A stretch of 64,000 bases of DNA from Fodinibius halophilus. Its GTDB lineage: Bacteria > Bacteroidota > Rhodothermia > Balneolales > Balneolaceae. Numbering within the stretch: the first letter of the stretch is position 1; every line of letters starts with the position of its first letter. The notes under the pieces are model-generated. The model did no database searches, was not told where the DNA came from, and worked only from the letters and a program-made list of their open reading frames with translations. The position numbers were made by a program, and so were the translations under genes. Below are positions 34,552-43,397 of this stretch, one piece after another. Location: positions 1 to 64,000 of the forward strand of contig NZ_JAALLS010000018.1 of NCBI RefSeq assembly GCF_011059105.1, in the 5' to 3' direction.

Positions 34552-35451
34552 TTATTCTTTAACCCGGTTCGAAGTGTTAACTTGCGATCCCGACTCAGAT
34601 TCTTGTTCCTTTTCTTTTTCCATCTCAAGAAATTCTGAGTCTAAATCAAGATCATCAAGGTCAGAATGTAAAGGTAAAATATCTTTATCAAGATCGTCAA
34701 TAAGTTGTGAAGTTTCTTCCACCTCTTCAAGAAGATTATCTAATTGGAAACCGATTTCTTCAGGATTGCTCATGGTCATCGACTGCTCATAAATATATCG
34801 AATAGCATCTTCTATAGTCTCAAGGTGAGTTTCACAAATCAGATATTTCTCTTTGGCAATCTCAAACTTCTTGAGACGCTTTTTAAGGATACCTACGCGC
34901 CGTGCTTTTGTGCGTTTCAGGCGATCCGATTCCATATCTTTAATCTTACGCTCTTCTTCCTGCACTTCGCGCTTTAAACTTTCTTCTACCGAAGTATTCA
35001 TATAGAGCTGGTACCGCTTATGAAGATCAAGAAGCGTCAGGTAATTTGAAATAAGCTCTTTAATTTTATTACGGATATTTTCTAATAGCCCTTGTGAACT
35101 GTAGGGCAGCTTATCAAAATTTTCTTTAATAAGTTTTGCCAGGTGTTTGAGTACCAAAAATCGCTTTCGACTCTTTTGGTCCAACTCCTGGAATGTAGAC
35201 TTCTCTTCCGCCGCAGGATTACGCTCGCGCAATTTGCGAAGCTTCACACTTTTTCTAAACCGGGGTAACCGGGGTACAATACCCAAATACATGAGTTCAA
35301 CCCCAAATGTCATGGCGAGTACGAGGTTCGACATCAATCCCATATCGTTCATAACTAATGCCGATATGGTAGTCACCAATAGCACTCCCATATTTATGGG
35401 GTGTAAAAATGCTTCTCGCGTAAAATTTATGGACTGATCTTCTTCACTCAT
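34552..35451 (-). CDS. Membrane-anchored coiled-coil protein, function unknown
   Basis: A 299-residue protein. Two hydrophobic segments lie near the N-terminus (about 19-35 and 40-60), followed by a basic stretch (RFRKSVKLRKLRERN). Long charged helices fill residues 85-260, and the tail is strongly acidic (DDLDLDSEFLEMEKEKEQE). I do not recognise the family. It lies 14 bases after a second coiled-coil gene, which lies 12 bases after pspA. These three probably form one operon and may work together at the inner membrane. Confidence 0.6.
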   Translation of the reverse strand: MSEEDQSINFTREAFLHPINMGVLLVTTISALVMNDMGLMSNLVLAMTFGVELMYLGIVPRLPRFRKSVKLRKLRERNPAAEEKSTFQELDQKSRKRFLVLKHLAKLIKENFDKLPYSSQGLLENIRNKIKELISNYLTLLDLHKRYQLYMNTSVEESLKREVQEEERKIKDMESDRLKRTKARRVGILKKRLKKFEIAKEKYLICETHLETIEDAIRYIYEQSMTMSNPEEIGFQLDNLLEEVEETSQLIDDLDKDILPLHSDLDDLDLDSEFLEMEKEKEQESESGSQVNTSNRVKE

Positions 35452-35465
35452 ATAAGTAGGAATTA

Positions 35466-35918
35466 TTATTCGCTTAATCTTGAATCAGAAGACTGATCGG
35501 CTGCTTTTTCACCTGACCCTATTGTCTTATCAACCTGAAGGGTATCAGCCTGCTGTTCAATTTCTTTATACAAAAGCCCCATCTCCAGCTTTACTTGCTT
35601 TAGGGTGTCTTTTGCTTTTTCCTTTGCCATCTCCTCATCAAGCTCCTGTTCCTGTATGGCCTGTTCATTCTCATCTGTCAGACTTTCCATAGCAACATCC
35701 AACCTGGCTTCAACCGATGCCAACTTATGTTTCACCGAATAAAGGAAATCGTCAAAAGTATCGAGCATCTGGCTTTTATCCATGTTCTTAAGTGCATCAG
35801 AAATCTTCTTCGTTTTTTTGGCACGAGATGCACGTTCCTTCATCTCGCGCATTTTACGGTAATGCGCCTTGTACTCTTCCTTTAAACGTTCACGCTCGCT
35901 TCGACTGTCGCTGGCCAT
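35466..35918 (-). CDS. Small coiled-coil protein downstream of pspA, function unknown
   Basis: A 150-residue, highly charged protein that is almost entirely helical, with no signal peptide or membrane segment. Residues 1-45 are basic (ERLKEEYKAHYRKMREMKERASRAKK) and residues 50-125 are rich in Glu, Gln and Leu heptads. No enzymatic motif is present. The 12-base gap to pspA and the following membrane coiled-coil gene suggest it is a PspA partner or a divergent member of that helical family. Confidence 0.6.
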   Translation of the reverse strand: MASDSRSERERLKEEYKAHYRKMREMKERASRAKKTKKISDALKNMDKSQMLDTFDDFLYSVKHKLASVEARLDVAMESLTDENEQAIQEQELDEEMAKEKAKDTLKQVKLEMGLLYKEIEQQADTLQVDKTIGSGEKAADQSSDSRLSE

Positions 35919-35930
35919 AGCACTATGGTA

Positions 35931-36719
35931 TTAAGACTTCGACTTTTCTTTATTGCCAATTGTTTTACCCTGCTCTTTTTCAGGAGCTTCTCCTTCAATT
36001 TCGATCTCGCCTTCATCAGAAGAGCCCACGCTCTTTTCTTCTTCTGCCGGCGCTTCCGTCTTACCCATATCAGCCTTGAACTGTTCCACTAACTCATGGG
36101 CACGTAATTTTTCGGCATTGGCTTCAATTTCCATCGTTTCAGTATCAATACTGTCCAAAGCAATCTCCATACGAGCTTCATTTTTAGCTGTCCGCTCGTT
36201 CAGGCGATTAACCATTTCATCATGAGTTTGATCCAGACCGCCCGTTTCAAACTGTTCCAGTGCATCGGCCACTTTTCCCTGCCATTCAGCACGTTCACTG
36301 GCACGCAATGCTTCTTTAGCTTCCTGTATCTTGCGATCCTTTTCACGTATGAAAGCTTTCTTAACCTTTAACGCTTTTTCATACGCCTGCTCAGCAAACT
36401 CTAGCTGTTCTTTGGAACTAGACAGGTTTTCTTTGGCTTTTTCGAGCTGCATTGCATAGCCTTCAGCAATATCATCTCTGTCAGCGTTAATAGCCGATTT
36501 TATTTTTGTTGTAAGATCCTGGATACGTTTTTCATACTTTTTAACCTCCTTCTGGAGCATAATCATATTCGCCTTTACTGTGGCGATATTTTCATTCATT
36601 TGTGGAATCTGATCGTTAAGATCCCGTATATTTTGCTCCAGTATCAGCTTCGGATCTTCCATTGAGCTTATAACTCCACCGAAAAGCGATTTAATAGCGC
36701 GAATAAATCGTTTAAACAT
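35931..36719 (-). CDS. pspA: PspA/IM30 (Vipp1) family membrane-remodelling protein
   Basis: A 262-residue ESCRT-III-superfamily protein that polymerises on stressed inner membranes. The N-terminal amphipathic helix (MFKRFIRAIKSLFGGVISSMEDP) is followed by the conserved LILEQNIRDLNDQIPQMNENIA and long helices to about residue 215, ending in an acidic Glu/Ser/Gly-rich tail. No pspBC or pspF genes are adjacent. Instead two coiled-coil genes follow, and an AAA ATPase lies further along the same strand. Confidence 0.93.
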   Translation of the reverse strand: MFKRFIRAIKSLFGGVISSMEDPKLILEQNIRDLNDQIPQMNENIATVKANMIMLQKEVKKYEKRIQDLTTKIKSAINADRDDIAEGYAMQLEKAKENLSSSKEQLEFAEQAYEKALKVKKAFIREKDRKIQEAKEALRASERAEWQGKVADALEQFETGGLDQTHDEMVNRLNERTAKNEARMEIALDSIDTETMEIEANAEKLRAHELVEQFKADMGKTEAPAEEEKSVGSSDEGEIEIEGEAPEKEQGKTIGNKEKSKS

Positions 36720-36801
36720 AATATTATCTCTTTTTATTGTTTTTTGCCCTGCCCTATAATACTAATTGCTTATACTGCAATTAAGCTCTAAGACTGTAAA
36801 G

Positions 36802-38184
36802 TTATGTTATTTTAGTGATATTGCAATTAATATCACTGTTATTCGATATTTTATGGATTCCGTCTTTGTCAACACGATGCGTAACCATCTGTTGTTGACC
36901 AACATCCGTATCATCGATTACAAAAGCAGCATCCAAAATATCTTTTGCAGTTTCTATTGTTTTCTTCTTGTTCGTAAAACCGACAGCTAATGTTTCACCT
37001 TTTTTGATCTTATCACCTACTTTGTGCTTCAATGTTATGCCAGCAGCCGGATCGATAACATCATCTTTCGTTTTCCGTCCCGCTCCAAGCTCTAAAGAAG
37101 ACATCCCAACACTGTAGGCATCAATATCTGAAATAGTCCCGGACTCGGCTGCCTTAAACTCAAACCGATGCTCAGCGGTTGAATATTTATCAAAATCCTT
37201 AAGCACCTCGATATCGCCACCTTGTTCCTTGGTCAACTGCAACCACTTTTCAAAAGCCTGTCCGTTTTGTACCGCCTCTTTACTCTTTTCGATCCCCTCT
37301 TCTACCGTTTCAGCTTTGCCTCCAAGAGTTATCATCGTACCCGCGAGCGTATGAGTAACCTCCATTACATCCTCCGGCCCATCGCCTTGCAGCGCTTCCA
37401 TAGACTCTTCTACCTCCAGCCAGTTTCCTACTTTGTAGCCTAAAGGTTGATTCATGTTGGTTAGATAAGCAACGGTTTCTTTGCCAAAGTCTTCACCAAT
37501 AGCTACCAGGGTCTCTGCCAGCTTTTGTGCGTCATCATGAGTTTTCATGAAAGCCCCGGAACCGAACTTTACATCCAAGACCAACGCATCAATACCCTCA
37601 GCAAGCTTTTTACTCATAATACTGCCGGCAATAAGAGGAATGGATTCCACAGTCGCCGTTACATCACGCAGAGCATATAACCGCTTATCTGCAGGAGCAA
37701 TATCTTCGGTCTGTCCTGCCATGACCATTTTACATCGAGATAAAATCTTTCGATAACGCTCTAGTGAAATATCTACGGTAAAACCCGGAATCGACTCCAT
37801 TTTATCTAATGTACCCCCGGTATGACCTAACCCCCGGCCGGAAATCATCGGTACCGGAACATCATAACTGGCCACGATAGGGGCCAGTATCAGTGATAAT
37901 TTATCCCCTACACCGCCCGTTGAATGCTTATCCACTTTTTTACCGGGGATATCACTAAGATCAAGTACTCTGCCCGAATGCAACATGGCGTGGGTCAGTG
38001 CTGAGGCTTCCTCACTGTTCAGCGTATTAAAATAAGCAGCCATCAAAAAGGCACTCATCTGGTAGTCCGGTAGGACGTCAGCGGTATATTGTTCTACTAA
38101 AAAAGAAATTTCATCAGTTGTTAATACCTCGCCGTCTCTCTTTTTTCGGATTAATGATACTGCATTATACGATTCAGAAGCCAT
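36802..38184 (-). CDS. deoA: Thymidine/pyrimidine-nucleoside phosphorylase
   Basis: A 460-residue class II nucleoside phosphorylase that cleaves thymidine or uridine with phosphate in pyrimidine salvage. The signature KVDKHSTGGVGDKLSLILAP is at about residue 78 and SGRGLGHTGGTLDK at about 114, both at the phosphate and nucleoside sites. The C-terminal PYNP domain (about 345-430) is present. The tail HKISNNSDINCNITKIT looks like a species-specific extension. Substrate preference between thymidine and uridine cannot be decided from motifs. It is divergent from pdxB across 67 bp. Confidence 0.93.
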   Translation of the reverse strand: MASESYNAVSLIRKKRDGEVLTTDEISFLVEQYTADVLPDYQMSAFLMAAYFNTLNSEEASALTHAMLHSGRVLDLSDIPGKKVDKHSTGGVGDKLSLILAPIVASYDVPVPMISGRGLGHTGGTLDKMESIPGFTVDISLERYRKILSRCKMVMAGQTEDIAPADKRLYALRDVTATVESIPLIAGSIMSKKLAEGIDALVLDVKFGSGAFMKTHDDAQKLAETLVAIGEDFGKETVAYLTNMNQPLGYKVGNWLEVEESMEALQGDGPEDVMEVTHTLAGTMITLGGKAETVEEGIEKSKEAVQNGQAFEKWLQLTKEQGGDIEVLKDFDKYSTAEHRFEFKAAESGTISDIDAYSVGMSSLELGAGRKTKDDVIDPAAGITLKHKVGDKIKKGETLAVGFTNKKKTIETAKDILDAAFVIDDTDVGQQQMVTHRVDKDGIHKISNNSDINCNITKIT

Positions 38185-38251
38185 AAACTACGGTGATTGA
38201 ATTAATTTTCGAGTTGTAATAACGTATATTTCATGAAAATTTGATAACCAA

Positions 38252-39397
38252 ATGTCCCTGATGCTCAACATTTTAGCCGATCAGCACCTGTATAATATAC
38301 AGTCTTATTTGCCCGAAAACATCAACCTACAACTTTTTGACCCAGCCAATGGGTTTCCCCCTGAAATTTCATCAGCTCATGGGTTACTCATTCGGACCGT
38401 ACTTCCTGTTAACGAAGAAACACTGCCCAATATTCCAAAACAACTCTCATTTATCGGCAGCGGCTCGGCCGGCACCGACCATGTTGATATCCCCTACCTG
38501 GAAAAGCATAACGTTACCTTTTCTAATGCCGCAGGCTGTAATGCCCGCTCAGTAGCTGAATACGTTGCCACAAGTCTACTTTTATGGTCCGAAAACCACC
38601 AAAAAGACGTAACCTCTTTAACAGTGGGGGTAATTGGCGTGGGTAATGTAGGAACACAAGTAATACAGCTGTTACAAAAACTGAGCATTACCACTGTTGG
38701 GTATGATCCTCCCAAAGCAAAGAGGGAAGAAAACTTCACTTCAGTTACATTGAATGAGATATTATCATCTGACATTCTCACTTTTCACACGCCATTAACC
38801 AAAAGGGGGACTCATCCGACCTATCACTGGTTGGATTCGGAGAAGCTTACTGATCACACTTATGAGCTTATTATAAATAGTGCTCGTGGTGGAGTAATCG
38901 ATGAAAGAGTACTATTAGATGCTATAAACAAGGGACGAGTGGGGGATGTTATCATTGACGTGTGGGAAGATGAACCTAATATCAGATTTAAAACTGCAGA
39001 AAAGGCTTTTATTAAAACGCCCCATATCGCAGGTTATTCAGCTCAAGCAAAAAGCAATGCATCTAAGTTTGTAGTTGATGACCTACTAAACCATTTCAAT
39101 CTTGAAGAACCCAAACGGGACATTCAGCAAAGTAGCCGGAAGTTTGAACAGAAGCTCACTCGTTTCGAGACTCTCGGAGAATTACTAAAAGAACTGCATC
39201 CGATAAAAAAATATGAAAACAGCTTAGAAGAGATCATTAAACAACATCCCCAAAAACGAGGAATAAAGTTTAATCAGTTGCGAGCAACATTTCCATTGCG
39301 TCAGGAGTTTGCAAACACTTATCTACCGACTCCTTACTTTGAACGCTTTCCTGTTCTAGAGCCTTTAGGATTTTCTCTATTAAGAGATATTAAATAG
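38252..39397 (+). CDS. pdxB: 4-phosphoerythronate dehydrogenase
   Basis: A 381-residue D-2-hydroxyacid dehydrogenase. The NAD-binding fold has GVIGVGNVGTQV (about 127-138). The catalytic Arg is in INSARGGVIDE, Glu in DVWEDEP and His in TPHIAGYS. The C-terminal extension beyond residue 285, with GxxLxxLHPI-like features, matches PdxB rather than SerA. PdxB makes the pyridoxal 5'-phosphate precursor via the DXP-dependent route. Its 3' end overlaps the convergent tatD gene by 18 bases. Confidence 0.88.
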   Translation: MSLMLNILADQHLYNIQSYLPENINLQLFDPANGFPPEISSAHGLLIRTVLPVNEETLPNIPKQLSFIGSGSAGTDHVDIPYLEKHNVTFSNAAGCNARSVAEYVATSLLLWSENHQKDVTSLTVGVIGVGNVGTQVIQLLQKLSITTVGYDPPKAKREENFTSVTLNEILSSDILTFHTPLTKRGTHPTYHWLDSEKLTDHTYELIINSARGGVIDERVLLDAINKGRVGDVIIDVWEDEPNIRFKTAEKAFIKTPHIAGYSAQAKSNASKFVVDDLLNHFNLEEPKRDIQQSSRKFEQKLTRFETLGELLKELHPIKKYENSLEEIIKQHPQKRGIKFNQLRATFPLRQEFANTYLPTPYFERFPVLEPLGFSLLRDIK

Positions 39398-40141
39398 GTC
39401 CAATGCGGTTTCATCCGTAACTGACACTACCTCACCTAGCGAACAATCCATAACCTCTGCCAAACGTTGGGCCGTATATTTTACAAAAGCGGGTTCATTG
39501 CGTTTCCCCCTTTTAGGATCGGGTGCCAGGTAGGGGGCATCCGTCTCTAATATCATCTTCTGTAAAGGGAGTTCGGCTACCGCCTTATCAACACCGGCAT
39601 TTTTAAACGTAAATATACCCCCTATACCCAACATAAGTCCTAAATCAATGGCTCTTTTCCCTTCATCGACAGATCCGGTAAAGGAGTGCCAAACTCCTGT
39701 CAGCTCCCCATCCTGTTGCTCCTCAATGATGTCGAGCAGATCTTCAGTACTGTCGCGGTTATGCAACACAATGGGTTTATTCAGCTGCTTAGCCACCTCA
39801 CAATGAATACGTAAACTTTTTTTCTGCCCGGATTTATACTCGTCACTCCAATAATAATCGAGTCCGGTTTCTCCTACCCCTACAATATTATCTCGACTGC
39901 AATACTCATAAAGTTCTTCTTCCGTAGCAAAGGTTCCTTTATTTATATCCGTCGGGTGAATACCCGCCATCTTATGAAAGGCGATATCCGTATACTCAAA
40001 AGCATCCATTTTAGGAACCGACTCAAAATTGATGGCCGGCATAAAGATATGATCAATCCCGGCTTCACCGGCTCGATCCAGAACTGCGGCTATATCATCC
40101 TCAAATTGATCCGCATAAATGTGGCAATGGGTATCAATCAC
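39380..40141 (-). CDS. tatD: TatD family metal-dependent DNase
   Basis: A 253-residue TIM-barrel hydrolase. Metal ligands are visible in MIDTHCHIYADQFEDD, VGVGETGLDYYW, KPIVLHNRD, VWHSFTG and ILETDAPYLAPDPKRGKRNEP. The family has 3'-5' exonuclease activity on DNA and D-tyrosyl-tRNA-like roles in some members. It starts 5 bases after the kinase gene, so the two may share a transcript. Its end runs into the convergent pdxB. Confidence 0.93.
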   Translation of the reverse strand: MIDTHCHIYADQFEDDIAAVLDRAGEAGIDHIFMPAINFESVPKMDAFEYTDIAFHKMAGIHPTDINKGTFATEEELYEYCSRDNIVGVGETGLDYYWSDEYKSGQKKSLRIHCEVAKQLNKPIVLHNRDSTEDLLDIIEEQQDGELTGVWHSFTGSVDEGKRAIDLGLMLGIGGIFTFKNAGVDKAVAELPLQKMILETDAPYLAPDPKRGKRNEPAFVKYTAQRLAEVMDCSLGEVVSVTDETALDLFNIS

Positions 40142-40146
40142 AGTAC

Positions 40147-40989
40147 TTAGGCTCCCTCTGCATGAAATTTAACAAGGCGTTCCATGGGGTTCTTGACAAA
40201 AAGGCCTGCTTCTAAATCGTACTTTGCCAAAATCTCTTTAATCAAATCCTGGTGGGCATAGGCAACAGAACCAATAAAACGCACTTCGTGGTCTGTGGCA
40301 TTGGAGTATTTTAGTACAATACGACTTATAAAGTTATCAAACCCTTCATACAACATATCTTTTATAAAAGGATGATCGTCATGCTCTCCCAGAAAAGCTC
40401 CATAGGAAGCAATAAATCTACTCTTTTGTGAACCGTCATAAAGGCCTTTTGTGATATGATCAAGCGACATATTATAATTCGCCTCCAGATCTTCTTTCAG
40501 ATCTTTCGGAATTTCAAATCGAAAATATTTATTAATCAGCTTCTTCCCGAAGTATCCGGCACTCCCTTCATCCCCCAGAATAAATGCCAGCGAATGGATA
40601 TGCTCAACAATCTCTTCCCCATCGTAAAGGCAGGAGTTTGAACCTGTCCCCAAAATACACGCAATACCCTGCTCCCGAAGGAAACAAGCCCTTGCTGCAC
40701 CTATCAAATCGTGATATATATTGATAGATGCATTATCAAAAGTACTATCTAAGGCCTGACGCACTATTTGTTCCTTCGCATCACTATCACAACCGGCTCC
40801 ATAAAAGTGTACCTCTTCAACATTATCATCAAGCTGGGGCAATAAATCGTGTCTTATCACATCAGTTATACTCTCTGTTGTATGATAATAAGGATTTAAT
40901 CCCTCAGTAAATACGGTTTTCTGCTGATCTCCGTTAGTGAAACTCCATTCTGTTTTGGTTGCACCACTGTCTGCTATTAAAAAAGCCAT
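40147..40989 (-). CDS. BadF/BadG-type N-acetylglucosamine kinase-like ATPase
   Basis: A 280-residue ASKHA-fold kinase. The phosphate loops are DSGATKTEW (8-16) and CILGTGSNSCLYDGEE (about 113-128), and LGDEGSAGYFGKKLI matches the sugar-kinase ADENOSINE-type region of N-acetylglucosamine kinases in Bacteroidota. It probably salvages amino sugars from peptidoglycan turnover. No transport or mur-recycling genes lie adjacent, so substrate assignment rests on family likeness only. Confidence 0.8.
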   Translation of the reverse strand: MAFLIADSGATKTEWSFTNGDQQKTVFTEGLNPYYHTTESITDVIRHDLLPQLDDNVEEVHFYGAGCDSDAKEQIVRQALDSTFDNASINIYHDLIGAARACFLREQGIACILGTGSNSCLYDGEEIVEHIHSLAFILGDEGSAGYFGKKLINKYFRFEIPKDLKEDLEANYNMSLDHITKGLYDGSQKSRFIASYGAFLGEHDDHPFIKDMLYEGFDNFISRIVLKYSNATDHEVRFIGSVAYAHQDLIKEILAKYDLEAGLFVKNPMERLVKFHAEGA

Positions 40990-41129
40990 AAATCATTTTT
41001 CACTTAGTAATTCCGCGCCAAATCTAAGCAATTTTAACCACATCCTGTAATTAAACAATTAAAATAGAGACTCCCCTAAATTCTAGCTATCATTAAACCG
41101 CTAAATAACGTAAAAAATACCTTTCTGGA

Positions 41130-41912
41130 ATGAAACTGACCTACAGTAACTATTTAAAAATTGATGAACTATTAGAACTTCAAGAACTCCAGTCAGAGCC
41201 GGAGGAACATGATGAGATGCTGTTTATCATTATCCATCAGACCTATGAGCTTTGGTTTAAGCAGATTCTACACGAAATGGATAAATTGCGCAGTGACCTG
41301 AAAGCGGGCACTACTTGGGGAGCTACTAAAACCATGAAGCGTATTCTAACGATTTTAAAAACCATGGTTGCCCAGATTGACATTCTCGAAACCATGACCC
41401 CGCTGGAGTTCGAAAGTTTTAGAGGATTTTTAGATGAGGCAAGTGGTTTCCAATCGGTCCAGTTTCGAGAAGTTGAAATATTGTGCGGCCATCGGTCCCC
41501 CCACGTGCTTAAGGTTCATGAGCACCAGCCGCAATATATGAACCGTCTGGAAGAACGAATGGAGGAACCTACCCTGTGGGAATGCTTCTGCACCTACCTT
41601 AAACAACAGGGCTATGATGCAGAAATGCCTGAACGAGTTAATGACCAAGGTCTCTTATATGATCCGTCAGAACATAACCAAGAAATATTACTCGATATTA
41701 TGAACTCCGATCAAGAAACGGCAATGCTTTGTGAGCTGTTTGTTGATTTTGATGAAGGCATGCAGGAGTGGAGGTATCGACATGTAAAAATGGTAGAACG
41801 GACTATTGGTAACAAAATGGGCACCGGGGGATCCAGCGGTGTCAACTATCTCCGCAAGACCTTGCATAAACGTATTTTCCCCGATTTATGGGAAATCCGA
41901 GCAGAAATTTAA
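41130..41912 (+). CDS. kynA: Tryptophan 2,3-dioxygenase
   Basis: A 260-residue haem dioxygenase that opens the indole ring of tryptophan to N-formylkynurenine. The family signature EEHDEMLFIIIHQTYELWFKQ at 27-47 is followed by LHEMDKLR. The haem-binding region near the C-terminus (WRYRHVKMVERTIG, then GTGGSSGVNYLRKTL) is conserved. It is followed after 7 bases by kynU, forming a tryptophan degradation unit. No formamidase or kynurenine monooxygenase gene is adjacent. Confidence 0.95.
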   Translation: MKLTYSNYLKIDELLELQELQSEPEEHDEMLFIIIHQTYELWFKQILHEMDKLRSDLKAGTTWGATKTMKRILTILKTMVAQIDILETMTPLEFESFRGFLDEASGFQSVQFREVEILCGHRSPHVLKVHEHQPQYMNRLEERMEEPTLWECFCTYLKQQGYDAEMPERVNDQGLLYDPSEHNQEILLDIMNSDQETAMLCELFVDFDEGMQEWRYRHVKMVERTIGNKMGTGGSSGVNYLRKTLHKRIFPDLWEIRAEI

Positions 41913-41919
41913 AACTATT

Positions 41920-43104
41920 ATGGATACTATCGATCAACTGGCAAACAAAATTGCTCCACACTACTCACATTTCGATGTTGAAAACAGACTCCTTTTTACC
42001 GGGCACTCACACCAGGCATGGCCCGATGTGGCACTTGAGGGGCTCAAAGAATCATTTACAACAGCGGCATCCCGGGTAGATAATAAATGGGAACCCGCTT
42101 TTGAAAAAACAGAGATTCTCCGCAATTACCTTCGCAATTATTATGATGACCCCAATGGGTTGTACAGCCTGGCAGAAAACACGCACCTGCTGCTGGTTGC
42201 ATGGCTCTCTAGCTTTGACCTTAGAAATAAACCCAAAGTCATCACCACCACAGGAGAATTTCACTCTATGTTTCGGCAGCTACACCGCCTAAAGGAAGAA
42301 GGCTTAGAGGTGGTTTCGGTAGATCCCTATGATGGGATCGTTTCTAATATCACGAAACAGATTGATGATAACGTCTCTGCTATAATGTTGTCGCGAGTCT
42401 ATTTTGGGAGTGGACTTGTGAACCAGCATATTCCTGAAATTGCAGCTCTTGCTCGCTCTCAAGGCATCCCTCTTCTCATTGATGACTATCACGGTACCAA
42501 TGTAGTGCCCCTGTCAATATCAGAAGAGAACTTAGAAGATTGCTACCTGCTTGTTGGGGGATATAAATATCTACAATGGGGTGAGGGTAACTGTTTTCTG
42601 CGATTCCCGAAAGACTGTAAGCTCCGCCCCGCTATTACCGGTTGGTTTGCCTCTTTCAGCACCCTGGATAAACCTCGAACGGACGAACTGGTCTCCTATG
42701 ATGACGGTAACCAGCGATTTGCATCCGGCACTTATGATCCGGCATCTCAGTTCCGGGCAGCAAAAGTAGTAGCATTCTTTGAAGAACAAGGCTTAACATC
42801 AAACCTGCTTCGCCAGCAATACCAACGACAGGTTGGCTTACTACGAAGCCTCTTCCTCGAACAAGATTTTGATCCCGATATCATTAAACTTCGCCACAAT
42901 CGCCCCCTTGAAGAAAATGGTGGTTTTTTGGCTTTACGTTCTCCATTTGCCCGGACCATACGAGCTAAACTTATGGAGCGAGATGTCTTTACAGATGCCC
43001 GCGGCGACATAATTCGCTTTGGCCCCGCTCCCTACACAACCTCAACACAAATTGAGCAGGCCATTACAGAATTGAGCAGTGTTGTAAATAACCTCAATCC
43101 CTGA
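41920..43104 (+). CDS. kynU: Kynureninase-like PLP enzyme
   Basis: A 394-residue class V aminotransferase-fold protein starting at the ATG at 41920 (MDTIDQLANKI). A longer open frame overlaps kynA and lacks similarity. PLP contacts are seen at LIDDYHGTNVVPL (D188, D189, H191) and the Schiff-base lysine K216 in VGGYKYLQWGEGNC, as in kynureninases. It should split kynurenine to anthranilate and alanine. It is divergent enough that another beta-lyase or desulfurase role cannot be excluded, but the kynA neighbour supports the call. Confidence 0.85.
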   Translation: MDTIDQLANKIAPHYSHFDVENRLLFTGHSHQAWPDVALEGLKESFTTAASRVDNKWEPAFEKTEILRNYLRNYYDDPNGLYSLAENTHLLLVAWLSSFDLRNKPKVITTTGEFHSMFRQLHRLKEEGLEVVSVDPYDGIVSNITKQIDDNVSAIMLSRVYFGSGLVNQHIPEIAALARSQGIPLLIDDYHGTNVVPLSISEENLEDCYLLVGGYKYLQWGEGNCFLRFPKDCKLRPAITGWFASFSTLDKPRTDELVSYDDGNQRFASGTYDPASQFRAAKVVAFFEEQGLTSNLLRQQYQRQVGLLRSLFLEQDFDPDIIKLRHNRPLEENGGFLALRSPFARTIRAKLMERDVFTDARGDIIRFGPAPYTTSTQIEQAITELSSVVNNLNP

Positions 43105-43323
43105 TTTTGTAAGGATTGGTTCTGTAATCGATCTTACTATATAGAATTTTGTGTATCTCGATGTATTCTTCGTATAGCTTTGTGCATTAATTATATCAAG
43201 AAAAATCCCAAAGAAGCTCAAAGTTACTTAAAGAATATTTGCACGAATATTGACAATATTTCCAATAAAACTATTGGAAGATGGGATTAAGCATCTTATC
43301 AATTAGTTATTTTTATGAAAACC

Positions 43324-43343
43324 ACTGACACTATGTTGTCAGT
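43324..43343. promoter_or_regulatory. Palindrome upstream of recA (possible operator or terminator)
   Basis: ACTGACA and TGTCAGT are 7-bp perfect arms around CTATGT, 54 bases upstream of the recA start. A T-rich tail follows (TTTATTTAA). It could be a damage-response operator for recA-recX or a weak terminator of kynU. The rest of the 293-bp kynU-recA gap (43105-43397) shows nothing else I can name. Confidence 0.35.
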
Positions 43344-43397
43344 TTTATTTAATATATTGACGGGTGAAAACTCAACAATCTAATTACTTACTAATTT

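Noticed and set aside
34545-34628. 28-codon extension of the enoyl-CoA hydratase frame
   Set aside because: It overlaps the upstream gene, is a run of Lys/Arg codons, and the crotonase fold starts at the ATG at 34544.
41806-41919. N-terminal extension of the kynU frame into kynA
   Set aside because: The extension overlaps the conserved kynA C-terminus, has no family similarity, and a good ATG with normal spacing lies at 41920.
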